43,152 nucleotides of DNA from Actinoplanes sp. TFC3. GTDB taxonomy: Bacteria > Actinomycetota > Actinomycetes > Mycobacteriales > Micromonosporaceae. The position numbers were made by a program, and so were the translations under genes. Positions 15,246 through 25,652 of this stretch are shown in pieces; position 1 is the stretch's first letter, and every line of letters starts with the position of its first letter. The notes below the pieces were generated by a model, which had not been told where the DNA came from, did no database searches, and was given only the letters and a program-made list of their open reading frames with translations. The stretch is from contig NZ_LOJP01000001.1 of the NCBI RefSeq assembly GCF_001553785.1, positions 1,949,584 to 1,992,735 of the forward strand, in the 5' to 3' direction.

Positions 15246-16094
15246 GTGGAAACTCGCGAACTGCGGTTCTTCGTTGCCGTCGCTGAAGAGCTGCACTTCG
15301 GCCGGGCCGCCCAACGTCTCGGCATGGCCCAGCCCCCGCTGTCGCGAGCCATCCAGCAGCTCGAACGCCGCCTGGGTACCACGCTGTTCGACCGCACCAG
15401 CCACAAAGTGGCCCTCACCGAAGCCGGAACGGTCCTGCTGCACGAGGGCCGCGCAGCCCTCGACGCCGTCGAAGCCGCCGAACACCGCACCCGCCGCGCC
15501 GGCGCCACGACCCAGGCCCACCCGAGCATCGTCCTGGCTGTTAAAGCCGCAGCCTCCGCCGAGCTGCTGGCCAAACTCCTGGACGCGTACGCGGCTTCAC
15601 CCGACGCTGCTCAGGTGGAGATGCTCCTCTGCGGCCCGGGAGAACAGGAAACGCTGCTCCGCGACGGCCGCGCCGATGTGGCCTTCCTGCACCATCCCTT
15701 CGACGACGCAACGGGCTTCGACACCGAGGAACTGTCCACCGAAGGCCAGGTCGCCGTCCTCCCGGCCGGGCACCCTCTCACCACCAGAGCCCACCTGCGC
15801 CTGGCCGACCTCACCGACCTGCCGGACCTGCCGATGCCCCGCTGGCCCCGCCGAGACGGCAGCTACCCGCAAGGCCCCGGCCCCGAAGTCCACAACCACA
15901 CCCAGCTCCTGCAACTGATCAGCCTGGGCCGCACAATGTTCCTCGCCCCGGAATCGGTGCGCTCCCAACTCCGCGACAACGTCGCCACCGTCCCGATCCT
16001 GGACGCCCCACCGGTGACAACCCTGATCGCCTGGCCCCCGCACAGCCGATCAAAAGCAGTCGCCGACCTGATCCGAACCGCAACCAGCCTGTAG
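15246..16094 (+). CDS. LysR family transcriptional regulator
   Basis: This 282-aa regulator has the LysR HTH at the N-terminus (METRELRFFVAVAEELHFGR, AAQRLGMAQPPLSRAIQQLE, LGTTLFDRTSHKVALTEAG) and an effector domain from about residue 90. It starts with GTG at 15246; -10 TAGGCT (15234-15239) ends 6 nt before it, so the transcript is probably leaderless. No target gene is obvious: neighbours are the carotenoid operon upstream and the damaged ATPase downstream. The 15007-15245 gap shows no convincing gene. Confidence 0.9.
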   Translation: METRELRFFVAVAEELHFGRAAQRLGMAQPPLSRAIQQLERRLGTTLFDRTSHKVALTEAGTVLLHEGRAALDAVEAAEHRTRRAGATTQAHPSIVLAVKAAASAELLAKLLDAYAASPDAAQVEMLLCGPGEQETLLRDGRADVAFLHHPFDDATGFDTEELSTEGQVAVLPAGHPLTTRAHLRLADLTDLPDLPMPRWPRRDGSYPQGPGPEVHNHTQLLQLISLGRTMFLAPESVRSQLRDNVATVPILDAPPVTTLIAWPPHSRSKAVADLIRTATSL

Positions 16095-16142
16095 CGGTGA
16101 GCTTGGCATAGGCTGGTCGAACTGGCGGGCAAAGGAGTGCCG

Positions 16143-17536
16143 GGTGTTACATCAAAGAGATCGAGCTGCGAAACGTACGGGGATTCCATGACGCCCGCAC
16201 GGTTTTGCTTGACCTCACCCGCCCCGGCGGATCTCTGTCCGGCTGGACCGTTCTCGCCGGTCGCAATGGGTCTGGGAAAACGTCACTGTTGCGGGCTATC
16301 GCCTTGGCTGTTGGAGGCCCCGCTGTAGCCCGGAACTTGGTGCCCGACTTCAGCAACTGGGTTTCCGTCGGCGCACGCCACGCTTCTGTGAGAGTGCGCC
16401 TTACCCACGAAACGGGCATCGACCGCTTCGGCACACCAGAGCCGCGGCTCAATGGCGAATCGCTTGATGCATCCCTCAATTGGTTGATGCCCCTCGAGTC
16501 ACCGCCCACTGTGCGCATTGTCCAGCCCTCGCTCACCGGTGGTTTCCCCGAAGACGAGGCGACAGCGCACAACGGTCCGTGGCTCGACAATCCCGTTGGC
16601 TGGTTCTGCGCTGCCTACGGCCCGTTCCGGCGACTCGCGGGCGGATCAGGAGACGCCCAACGGCTGACGCTGAGTCGCGGTCCAGCAGCGCGAATGACAA
16701 GCTTGTTCCACGAGGATGCGCCGCTGGCCGAAGGCGTGACCTGGCTTATTGAACAGCACCTCAGGTCCCTCGAAAAGCGTCCTGGCGCCGACAAGCTGAA
16801 GAACGTGGCCTTGGCTGTTCTCGGCGATGAGCTCCTGCCCGACGGGTACAGGATCCAGAAGGTCGATTCCGAGGGACTGTGGGTCGAGCGGCACGGCCAC
16901 CGTTTCCCCCTGCGGGAGATGAGCGACGGCTACCGCACGGTCACCGCGCTCGTGGTGGATCTCCTGAAGCAGATATACGACGCTTACGGCGCCCTTGACT
17001 CAAGCAAGGCGGACGGCGCAACGGTCATCGCTGCGCCGGGTGTCGTCATCATCGATGAGATCGACGCCCACCTGCACGTCTCCTGGCAGAAGCGCATCGG
17101 CGGCTGGCTGAAACGCCATTTCCCGCAGACGCAATTCATCGTCACCACCCACAGCCCGTACATCTGTCAGGCGGCCGACGAACGCGGGCTTATTCGCCTA
17201 CCCGGCCCCGACGAGAACGAACCGGCTCACATCGTTGATCAGGACCTGTACGAACGAATTGTGTACGGCAGTGGCGACGACGCTGTCATGTCCGAACTGT
17301 TCGGGTTGGACACGCCTTACTCGGAGAAGGCCGTGCGTTTGCGCCGGGAGCTAGTGGATCTGGAAGCCGCCGCTGCGCGCCTTCGACTGGCTCAATCATC
17401 TATTGGCCTGCTCACACTGCAACAGCCACCAAAAACGCGATCGCTTTCCGCTCGACGAACACGGCCTGCCGTTACTGGTGGATCCGACGACCGAAGATCC
17501 CTTCGAGCACCTGAGCCTGTCTTTGCTGGTGGGTGA
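16143..17536 (+). pseudogene. Septu-like PtuA AAA ATPase, damaged at both ends
   Basis: The frame encodes an ABC/SMC-type AAA ATPase: N-terminus YIKEIELRNVRGFHDARTVL, Walker A GRNGSGKTS (near 16259), LREMSDGYRT as signature-like motif, Walker B VVIIDEIDAHLH (near 17044) and FIVTTHSPYICQ. This fits PtuA of Septu-type defence systems, which pairs with HNH protein PtuB. A GTG at 16143 with AAAGGAG upstream is in the wrong frame (a 1-nt shift separates it from YIKEIE); the first usable in-frame start is a TTG at 16205 that would delete the conserved N-terminus. The C-terminus is also lost near 17370, where an HNH sequence begins in another frame; the remaining codons to 17536 are out-of-frame reading. 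Confidence 0.7.
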
Positions 17537-17876
17537 GTATCGTCCGCTGACGGAGAAAGGCCGACAAACCATAGACGTCTGCGGACTCAACCGGTTCTCG
17601 TTGGCCAAGGCCCGGCAGAACGTCTACCAGGTGGTCGTTCTCTGCCTGCGCGAGTGGTCAGGTGCCGTCCGGGGCGAAAACCTCTACGAGCCGGGCCGCC
17701 TGCTTCACATGATTCGGGAACAACCGTGCGCGGACGTGTGCCAGGCTGTGCTCCGTCAGGTGCAACAACCCGGCGCCGCCGTGGTCTTTGCGGACGTCCC
17801 CGACACAGTGCGGCTGCTGCTCGATCAGCAGGTCCGTGATGCCCTTCTCGTTACAACAGAAGCCTCAGCCGAGTAG
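17403..17876 (+). pseudogene. Septu-like PtuB HNH nuclease, C-terminal remnant
   Basis: From about 17375 the frame reads FDWLNHLLACSHCNSHQKRD, RFPLDEHGLPLLVDPTTEDP and NRFSLAKARQNVYQVVVLCL, the C-terminal half of an HNH endonuclease of the kind paired with PtuA. The N-terminal half holding the first metal-binding CxxC and the D-H pair is missing. The retained CSHC is the second half of the metal site. A TTG at 17403 could start a 157-aa fragment, but it would lack the catalytic core. The deletion fused this piece to the ATPase gene. It overlaps the convergent VOC gene by 12 bp. Confidence 0.65.
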
Positions 17877-18251
17877 GTCCCACTTGTTGCCGGCGATGTC
17901 GCGGAAGACGGCTACTCTGCCGTACGGCTCGGTTCGGGGTTCGGTCAGGAAGGTCACGCCGGCGGCGACCATTCGGGCGTAGGTGGCCTCGAAGGTGGTG
18001 GTGCGCAGAAAGAAGCCGACGCGGCCGGCTGCTTGGTTTCCTATTGCTTCGTGTTGGTGGTTGCCATCGGCTTGGGCGAGCAGGATTGCGGTTTGGGCGC
18101 CGGGCGGGCGGACCACTACCCAGCGTTTGGGCCGGCCGTCGTTTGTCAGTGACGGGGAGTCCTCGATGAGTTCGAAGCCGAGGGCTTGGGTGAAGAACTC
18201 GATGGCGGGGTCGTAGTCCTCAACCACAATCGCGACCAGGTCGATCTGCAC
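17865..18251 (-). CDS. VOC (glyoxalase/bleomycin-resistance-like) protein
   Basis: This 128-aa protein has the vicinal oxygen chelate fold: MQIDLVAIVVEDYDPAIEFF, TQALGFELIEDSP, VGFFLRTTTFEATYARMVAAG and the C-terminal EPYGRVAVFRDIAGNKWDLL. Metal ligands of VOC enzymes would be the residues near the strand starts and the C-terminal acid, but which metal or substrate it binds cannot be told. It begins with GTG at 18251. It is close to, but not obviously operonic with, the LysR gene upstream at 18323. Confidence 0.85.
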   Translation of the reverse strand: MQIDLVAIVVEDYDPAIEFFTQALGFELIEDSPSLTNDGRPKRWVVVRPPGAQTAILLAQADGNHQHEAIGNQAAGRVGFFLRTTTFEATYARMVAAGVTFLTEPRTEPYGRVAVFRDIAGNKWDLLG

Positions 18252-18322
18252 GGCTCCACACCAGATTCTGTTTCGCAGGGGATGGTCCCGATGTGCTGCG
18301 GGCGTACGACATCGTGATTTTT

Positions 18323-19240
18323 CTAGAGCGGGTGCACCCCGACCGGTAGCTCCCCCGTCGCGATATGCGACAGCACTGTGGCCCGCAGGGCCTCGGCGGC
18401 GTGCGGAAGAATGGCGCGTCGCCGGTGAGCCAAGGCAATGGTTCGGCGCATTCCGGGCGGGGCCAGTGGGGTGGCCCGCAGCAGCGGACGGTTGGCCAGC
18501 ACCATGCTCGGCACCAGGGCCACCCCGAGTCCCGCCTCGACAAAAGCCAGCACCGCGTCCATTTCGCCGCCCTCCACCGCGAAAAGCGGCGTGAAGCCCG
18601 CTAGCTCGCAGGCCTCCAGCGTCACGTCGCGCAGGTCATAACCGGCCCGGAACATCACCATCGGGGTGTTCCGCAGGTCGGTCAGCTCGATCTGATCCTT
18701 CCCGGTCAGCGGCGGCTCGGAGGCCATGGAGGCCACCACCAGGCTCTCGCGCAGCACCGGAGCGGCGTGCAGGGACGGGTCGACGCCCTGCTCGGGGTGC
18801 ACGATCAGGGCCAGGTCCAGGTCGCGGGCGAGAAGGTGGGCGATCATGTCCTGCGAGCTGCCCTCGTTGACCACGAGTTCCACGTCCGGATACTCGGCCC
18901 GGAAGCGACGCAGCACGCCCGGGACCAGCGACGAGCAGAGGCTGGGCGTGGCGCCGACGCGAACCCGGCCCCGGCGCAGACCGACGATCTCCTGCACGGC
19001 ATCGCGGGCGGCATCCGCGTCGGCGACCATCCGGCGGGCGAGCGGCAAGAGGGTTTCGCCAGCCGCGGTCAGCGCCACCGCGTTACGGACGCGTTCGAAC
19101 AGCGGCGCGCCGAGGGTTGATTCCAGGCTGTGAATTTGCTTACTCAAAGTGGGCTGCGAGACGCCCACAATATCCGCCGCATGGGTGAAATGCCGGGTTT
19201 CTTCGACTGCCAGGAAGTACCGGAGCTGCTGAAGCTGCAC
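18323..19240 (-). CDS. LysR family regulator divergent from sdhCAB
   Basis: This 305-aa LysR regulator has the HTH MQLQQLRYFLAVEETRHFTH, AADIVGVSQPTLSKQIHSLE and a full-length effector domain (LRRGRVRVGATPSLCSSLVP, VEAGLGVALVPSMVL). The GTG start at 19240 lies 6 nt after -10 TAGGCT, so it is likely leaderless. In many actinobacteria a LysR gene stands divergent from succinate dehydrogenase in this way, suggesting control of sdhCAB by a carbon metabolite (inference). The upstream gap contains a classic ATAG-N7-CTAT LysR box that overlaps its own promoter. Confidence 0.9.
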   Translation of the reverse strand: MQLQQLRYFLAVEETRHFTHAADIVGVSQPTLSKQIHSLESTLGAPLFERVRNAVALTAAGETLLPLARRMVADADAARDAVQEIVGLRRGRVRVGATPSLCSSLVPGVLRRFRAEYPDVELVVNEGSSQDMIAHLLARDLDLALIVHPEQGVDPSLHAAPVLRESLVVASMASEPPLTGKDQIELTDLRNTPMVMFRAGYDLRDVTLEACELAGFTPLFAVEGGEMDAVLAFVEAGLGVALVPSMVLANRPLLRATPLAPPGMRRTIALAHRRRAILPHAAEALRATVLSHIATGELPVGVHPL

Positions 19241-19244
19241 TTCG

Positions 19245-19310
19245 ATAGCCTACCTCTATGCTTACCTACCCGATCATGCATTAGACGAATCGCTCGGAGG
19301 TTCTTACCGT
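19245..19310. promoter_or_regulatory. LysR box and divergent LysR/sdh promoters
   Basis: ATAG (19245-19248), a 7-nt centre and CTAT (19256-19259) form a textbook T-N11-A LysR site. It covers the minus-strand -10 TAGGCT (19252-19247) of the LysR gene, implying autorepression. On the plus strand -10 TACCGT (19305-19310) stands 7 nt before the sdhC GTG. Confidence 0.55.
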
Positions 19311-19317
19311 CCAAGGA

Positions 19318-20070
19318 GTGGCGGTAGATACGAAAACTCCCCCGGTGCAGAAGGCAGGTCCGGCCAAGACGGTGCCGGCCGCCAAGGGTAAGCGCCGGCC
19401 GGCCGGGGCACGCTCCTCGGTCGTGCTCAAGCTGGTCATGGCGGTCACCGGCTTGCTGCTGGTCGGCTTCCTGTACGCGCACATGATCGGCAACCTGAAG
19501 ATCTTCTTCGGCGCCGAGACGTTCGACCACTACGCGCACTGGCTGCGCTCGATCGGCACGCCTCTGCTGCCCAACGACTGGTACCTGTGGATCCAGCGGT
19601 TCGTGCTGACCGTGGCGGCCATCGCGCACATCGCGATCGCCACCATCCTGGCCCGGCGCGCGCGCAAGGCCCGGCCGGTGCGTTACGCCCACCGTCCCAA
19701 GGTGCAGGCCAGCTATGCCGCGCGCACGATGCGCTGGGGTGGCGTGATCATCCTGCTGTTCATCGTCTACCACATCCTCGACCTGACGACCGGCACGCTG
19801 AACCCGCACGGGGCGCCCGGGCAGCCGTACGCGAACGTGGTGGCCGACTTCGCCCCTTCCCGCTGGTACGTGACGCTGTTCTACACGCTGTCGATCGTGT
19901 CCGTCGGTTTCCACCTGCGGCACGGGCTGTGGAGCTCGATCCGCACGCTGGGCCAGCAGACCAAGAAGGGCGAGCGCGTCGCCCGGGCCGTCGCCTTGGT
20001 CCTTTCCGTCGTCCTGGTCGTCGGCTACCTGTCGGTGCCGTTCGCCGTGCTCACCGGATTGGTGGACTGA
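19318..20070 (+). CDS. sdhC: Succinate dehydrogenase cytochrome b subunit
   Basis: This 250-aa protein is the b558-type membrane anchor of succinate:quinone oxidoreductase. After a basic Lys/Ala-rich N-terminus it has five hydrophobic helices ([100 protein letters not shown]) with histidines suited to bind two haems b. The GTG at 19318 is preferred: a -10 TACCGT stands 7 nt away and fits a leaderless start. The gene is one base from sdhA. Confidence 0.92.
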   Translation: MAVDTKTPPVQKAGPAKTVPAAKGKRRPAGARSSVVLKLVMAVTGLLLVGFLYAHMIGNLKIFFGAETFDHYAHWLRSIGTPLLPNDWYLWIQRFVLTVAAIAHIAIATILARRARKARPVRYAHRPKVQASYAARTMRWGGVIILLFIVYHILDLTTGTLNPHGAPGQPYANVVADFAPSRWYVTLFYTLSIVSVGFHLRHGLWSSIRTLGQQTKKGERVARAVALVLSVVLVVGYLSVPFAVLTGLVD

Positions 20071-20071
20071 C

Positions 20072-22008
<1,937 letters not shown>

Positions 22009-22009
<1 letters not shown>

Positions 22010-22755
22010 TGGACATCCAGGTACGCGTGTGGCGCCAGTCCGGCCCTCAGGACAAGGGTCAGATGGTCACGTACGACGTCAAAGACATCTCCCCCGACGC
22101 CAGCTTCCTCGAAATGCTCGACGTTCTCAACGAGAAGCTGATCCTCGACGGCGACGACCCGGTTGCCTTCGACCACGACTGCCGCGAGGGCATCTGCGGC
22201 ATGTGCGGCATGATGATCAACGGCGTGGCGCACGGTCCCGAGCGGGCCACCACCACCTGTCAGCTGCACATGCGCCACTTCAAGGACGGCGACGTGATCG
22301 ACGTCGAGCCGTGGCGGGCGGCGGCGTTCCCGGTCATCAAGGACCTGGTCGTCAACCGCGGTGCGTTCGACGGCATCATCCAGTCCGGTGGCTTCATCAC
22401 CGCTCCCACCGGCACGGCCCCGGACGCGCACGCCACGCCGGTGCCCAAGCCGGACGCGGACGCGGCGTTCGAGGCGGCCACCTGCATCGCCTGCGGCGCG
22501 TGTGTGGCGGCGTGCCCGAATGGCTCGTCCATGTTGTTCACCGCGGCCAAGGTCGCGCACCTCGGGCTGCTGCCGCAGGGCCAGCCGGAGCGCGACAGCC
22601 GGGTGGTGGACATGCTGGACGCCCAGGACGCGGCCGGCTTCGGTGGCTGCACCAACATGGGCGAGTGCGCCGAGGTCTGTCCCAAGGGCATCCCGCTGAA
22701 CCTGATCGGCCGGCTCAACGCCGACTACCGCAAGGCGGTTGGCAAGCGCCGCTGA
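22009..22755 (+). CDS. sdhB: Succinate dehydrogenase/fumarate reductase iron-sulfur subunit
   Basis: This 248-aa protein carries the three iron-sulfur centres that link the flavin to the haem/quinone site. [2Fe-2S] ligands are in [12 protein letters not shown] (about residues 56-67) with a further Cys in TTTCQLH; the [4Fe-4S] and [3Fe-4S] motifs are [14 protein letters not shown] and [14 protein letters not shown]. The lengths and motif order are normal. The gene ends the operon and is followed 11 bp later by a strong stem-loop terminator. Confidence 0.95.
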
Positions 22756-22766
22756 TCTCAGGACAC

Positions 22767-22802
22767 AAAGCGGGCCCGGACAATGATGTCCGGGCCCGCT
22801 TT
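22767..22802. terminator. Strong bidirectional terminator after sdhB
   Basis: A perfect 16-bp stem (22767-22782 with 22787-22802, AAAGCGGGCCCGGACA arm) encloses a 4-nt loop. Each arm begins or ends with A/T runs, so it can end transcription of sdhCAB on the plus strand and of the gene at 22820 on the minus strand. Confidence 0.9.
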
Positions 22803-22819
22803 GCTTGTCCGTAAAGGCG

Positions 22820-23491
22820 TTACTTCTTCAGCGAGCCGGTCAGGCCGCCCTCTTTGGTGGCGATGCAGGTGACGCCACGGTCGATCTTCCAGGACGCTTC
22901 CAGCGGGTGCAGGTAGAACAACTGGATCGCTTCGTCCTTGGTGTCGGAGTAGCTGTCGAAGCGCTTGGTGCACCCGTCCTCGGCCTGCTTGGCCACGGCG
23001 TCGGCGCCCGGGTAGTCGCCGGCCGGCAGGTCGAAGACGGCGAACACCTCGCCCTCGTGCTTGCCGGTGCAGGGGGTCTTCGGCAGGTTCTGCAGCGAGG
23101 TGGACTCCTTGATGCCGTTGACGCAGTCGCCGGCGCTGAGGTTCGTCACCCGCACGTCGCCGGTGTAGTTCGGCTTGGCCTGCTCCTTGACGTCGTTGGC
23201 AGCGTTGAGCACCAGCACGAACAGCAGGATGAGGCCGATGATCCAGAGGATCGCGAGCGTGATGCCGGCGATCGCCAGGCCACGCCCCTTCTGCCCGCTC
23301 TTCTTGATCTGCGACAAGCCGACGAAGCCGAAGATGATGGCGAACAGGTTGAGCCCGAAGATACCCGTTACCAGCGACGCGATGGCGAAGCCGTTGGTGG
23401 AGGTGTCCTGCGGAGCCGGTGCCGGGGCACCTGGGTAGTTTCCATATGGCGCCTGCGACGCAGGCGCGGAACCGTAAGGCTGGTCAGTCAC
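22820..23491 (-). CDS. DUF4190 membrane protein with extracytoplasmic Cys domain
   Basis: This 223-aa protein starts with a Pro/Gly/Ala/Tyr-rich cytoplasmic tail, then two hydrophobic segments (NGFAIASLVTGIFGLNLFAI and GRGLAIAGITLAILWIIGLI) joined by LSQIKKSGQKGRG, typical of DUF4190. The C-terminal part (about 100-223) has four conserved-looking cysteines (GDCVNGIK, TPCTGKHEGE, EDGCTKRF, GVTCIAT), as in septum-formation-type domains exposed outside the cell. The start is GTG at 23491 (VTDQPYGS); a GTG at 23500 adds three codons. Function is unknown. Confidence 0.75.
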   Translation of the reverse strand: MTDQPYGSAPASQAPYGNYPGAPAPAPQDTSTNGFAIASLVTGIFGLNLFAIIFGFVGLSQIKKSGQKGRGLAIAGITLAILWIIGLILLFVLVLNAANDVKEQAKPNYTGDVRVTNLSAGDCVNGIKESTSLQNLPKTPCTGKHEGEVFAVFDLPAGDYPGADAVAKQAEDGCTKRFDSYSDTKDEAIQLFYLHPLEASWKIDRGVTCIATKEGGLTGSLKK

Positions 23492-23585
23492 GCCGAGCAC
23501 GGTAACGGTCCGCCTGTGAACTTGCTGTCCCTTGGCTGCGTGGACAGGTCTCGAATAGGCATCATTGCGACAAGTAGTTGCGCGA

Positions 23586-24233
23586 TTACTGCTGGGCGCA
23601 GCCGCCGATTCCGGAGTAGACCAGTGAGGTCAGCGTCTCGATCGCCTCGTCGTCATCCAGCTCCCGGCCCAGATCTGGGCCCTCACCGGCCTGCCAGGTC
23701 GCCGCGAACTGTGACATGAGCGCGGCGAAAGCGCTGGCCAGCACCACCGGATCTCCCGGCAGGGCCAGGCCGGAGTCGCGAGCCCGTTGCAGGTGGCCGG
23801 CCATGTGGAGCACGTCCGGCTCGGTCAGATCGCGCAACCGCTGGGCGAACACCACGTCAATGGTCGATGCCTGCCGCAGCGCGTCCAGCAGCACCCGGTT
23901 GCGCCGGTGGAAGTCCCAGTAGAGGGCGACGTGCCAGCGCACTGCGTCGCGGTTGCTGAAGTCGTCATCGTGCCCTTCGAGCTGTACCGACTCGTCACCC
24001 TGGTGCAGCACGTCGGCCAGCAGCGACTCCAGCAACGACTCCTTGTTGGTGAAGTGCTTGTAGAACGAACCGGCTGCCCGCCCGGCCTCCGCCGTGATGT
24101 CGGTGATCTTGGCATTCAGATAGCCCGATCGCCCGAAAACGCGCACCGCTGCGGCTTTGAGTTCCGCCTCGGTCTGCGCAGCCTGCTGCCTCCGCGCCCC
24201 CACAGCCGTCACTTGACAGACGGTATCAGCCAC
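23586..24233 (-). CDS. TetR family regulator
   Basis: This 215-aa regulator has a TetR HTH (TEAELKAAAVRVFGRSGYLN, AKITDITAEAGRAAGSFYKH, FTNKESLLESLLADV) and a helical C-terminal domain. GTG at 24233 is the start. It is divergent from the FAD-dependent monooxygenase gene with 57 bp between, so it likely represses that gene. Its ligand is probably the aromatic substrate of the monooxygenase or a related compound, which cannot be named from sequence. Confidence 0.9.
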   Translation of the reverse strand: MADTVCQVTAVGARRQQAAQTEAELKAAAVRVFGRSGYLNAKITDITAEAGRAAGSFYKHFTNKESLLESLLADVLHQGDESVQLEGHDDDFSNRDAVRWHVALYWDFHRRNRVLLDALRQASTIDVVFAQRLRDLTEPDVLHMAGHLQRARDSGLALPGDPVVLASAFAALMSQFAATWQAGEGPDLGRELDDDEAIETLTSLVYSGIGGCAQQ

Positions 24234-24240
24234 CCTACGG

Positions 24241-24269
24241 TGAATCCGAGTTCACTGAATTTTGATTCA
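24241..24269. promoter_or_regulatory. Candidate TetR operator upstream of the monooxygenase
   Basis: TGAAT (24256-24260), a 4-nt centre and ATTCA (24265-24269) form a perfect palindrome. A further TGAATC at 24241 makes a longer imperfect repeat with GATTCA at 24264-24269. The site lies between the divergent TetR and monooxygenase genes, as expected for an operator. Confidence 0.45.
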
Positions 24270-24290
24270 TCCAACTCGACGGGAGACGTC

Positions 24291-25652
24291 ATGGACGTGA
24301 TCATCGCGGGGGCTGGACCTACCGGTTTGACGCTCGCCATCGAGCTGCAAAGACGGGGCGTTGCGCATCGCATCGTCGAGGCGTCACCGCATCCGTTCGA
24401 AGGCTCCCGGGGCAAGGGCCTGCAGCCTCGTACGTTGGAAGCGCTCGACGACCTCGGTGTGCTCGACCGCTTTCTAGCAGCCGGAGCCGACTACCCGCCG
24501 CTGCGCATCCACAGGCCGGACGGCCAGCAGGTCGACTGGCGGATGGACGAGTTGCACGAGCCGACGCCCGACGTCCCGCACCCCAACGCGCTCATGGTTC
24601 CCCAGTTCCGTACCGGGCAGTTGCTGGCCGACCGCCTGACCGAACTCGGAGGCACCGTGGAGTATGGCGTCAGCGTCACCACCTTCAGCCAGGATGCGCA
24701 CGGCGTCCACGTCACGCTGAGCACCGGCGAAACGGTCACCACGCACTACCTGGCCGGCGCGGACGGTGGCCGCAGCACCGTGCGGGCGCAGCTAGGTGTT
24801 GGCTTCGAGGGCGAGACGTTCGAGACGCAGACCATGCTGGTGGCCGACGTGCGACTGACCGGGCTCAGCCGCGACGCCTGGCACATCTGGCCCGGACCAG
24901 ACGGGCGTTCGCAGAAGCTCGGACTGTGCCCCCTGCCCGGCACCGATCTGTGGCAACTGACCGCGCCGGACGCTACGTCCGTCACCGACGCGCTGGCCGA
25001 GGTGGCGCCGCAGGTCACGTTCCAGGACGTCGGCTGGAGGTCGATGTACCGGGCGAACATGCGCATGGTCGACCGCTTCCGCGTGGGCAACGTGTTCCTG
25101 GCCGGAGATGCCGCGCACGTGCACTCCCCCGCCGGCGGTCAAGGGCTCAACACAGGCGTGCAGGACGCTTACAACCTGGGCTGGAAGCTGGCCAGCGGGG
25201 ACGACAAGCTGCTCGACACCTACGAGGAGGAGCGCCTGCCGGTCGCCGCCGCGGTGCTGGGCATCAGTTCGCGGCTGCACAAGCGTCACAGCGAGGATCC
25301 GGAGACGGCCCTGCGACGCGACGACCCGGTGTTGCGTCAGCTATCGCTCAACTACCGCGGAAGTTCGCTCGCCGTCGACCACCGGGCCGAGCCGGGCCGG
25401 GTGCGAGCCGGCGATCGGGCACCCGACGCGCCAGGCAACGGCAGGCGGGTGTTCGACCTGCTGCGCGGTCCGCATTGGACGCTGCTGGCAGTGGATGCCC
25501 CGGCCCCGACGGTGCCCGGCGTGGACAGCTTCACGATCGACGCACACGACATCTACGACGTCCAGAAGCCAACCTATTTCCTGGTACGCCCGGACAACTA
25601 CATTGCCCGCGTCACCGAGGACCCCGCCGACTTGGCGACGTTCGTGCCGTAG
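24291..25652 (+). CDS. FAD-dependent aromatic monooxygenase
   Basis: This 453-aa protein is a class A flavoprotein hydroxylase (PheA/MhpA/RdmE-like). It has the N-terminal GxGxxG fold IIAGAGPTGLTLAIELQRRG, the DG motif LAGADGGRSTVR and the GD motif VFLAGDAAHVHSPAGGQGLN with TGVQDAYNLGWKLA. The C-terminal thioredoxin-like part (from about 360, FDLLRGPHWTLLAV) is short. It hydroxylates an aromatic or polyketide substrate with NAD(P)H and O2. GGGAG precedes the ATG at 24291. It is divergent from a TetR gene and overlaps the convergent MFS gene by 55 bp. Confidence 0.88.
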   Translation: MDVIIAGAGPTGLTLAIELQRRGVAHRIVEASPHPFEGSRGKGLQPRTLEALDDLGVLDRFLAAGADYPPLRIHRPDGQQVDWRMDELHEPTPDVPHPNALMVPQFRTGQLLADRLTELGGTVEYGVSVTTFSQDAHGVHVTLSTGETVTTHYLAGADGGRSTVRAQLGVGFEGETFETQTMLVADVRLTGLSRDAWHIWPGPDGRSQKLGLCPLPGTDLWQLTAPDATSVTDALAEVAPQVTFQDVGWRSMYRANMRMVDRFRVGNVFLAGDAAHVHSPAGGQGLNTGVQDAYNLGWKLASGDDKLLDTYEEERLPVAAAVLGISSRLHKRHSEDPETALRRDDPVLRQLSLNYRGSSLAVDHRAEPGRVRAGDRAPDAPGNGRRVFDLLRGPHWTLLAVDAPAPTVPGVDSFTIDAHDIYDVQKPTYFLVRPDNYIARVTEDPADLATFVP

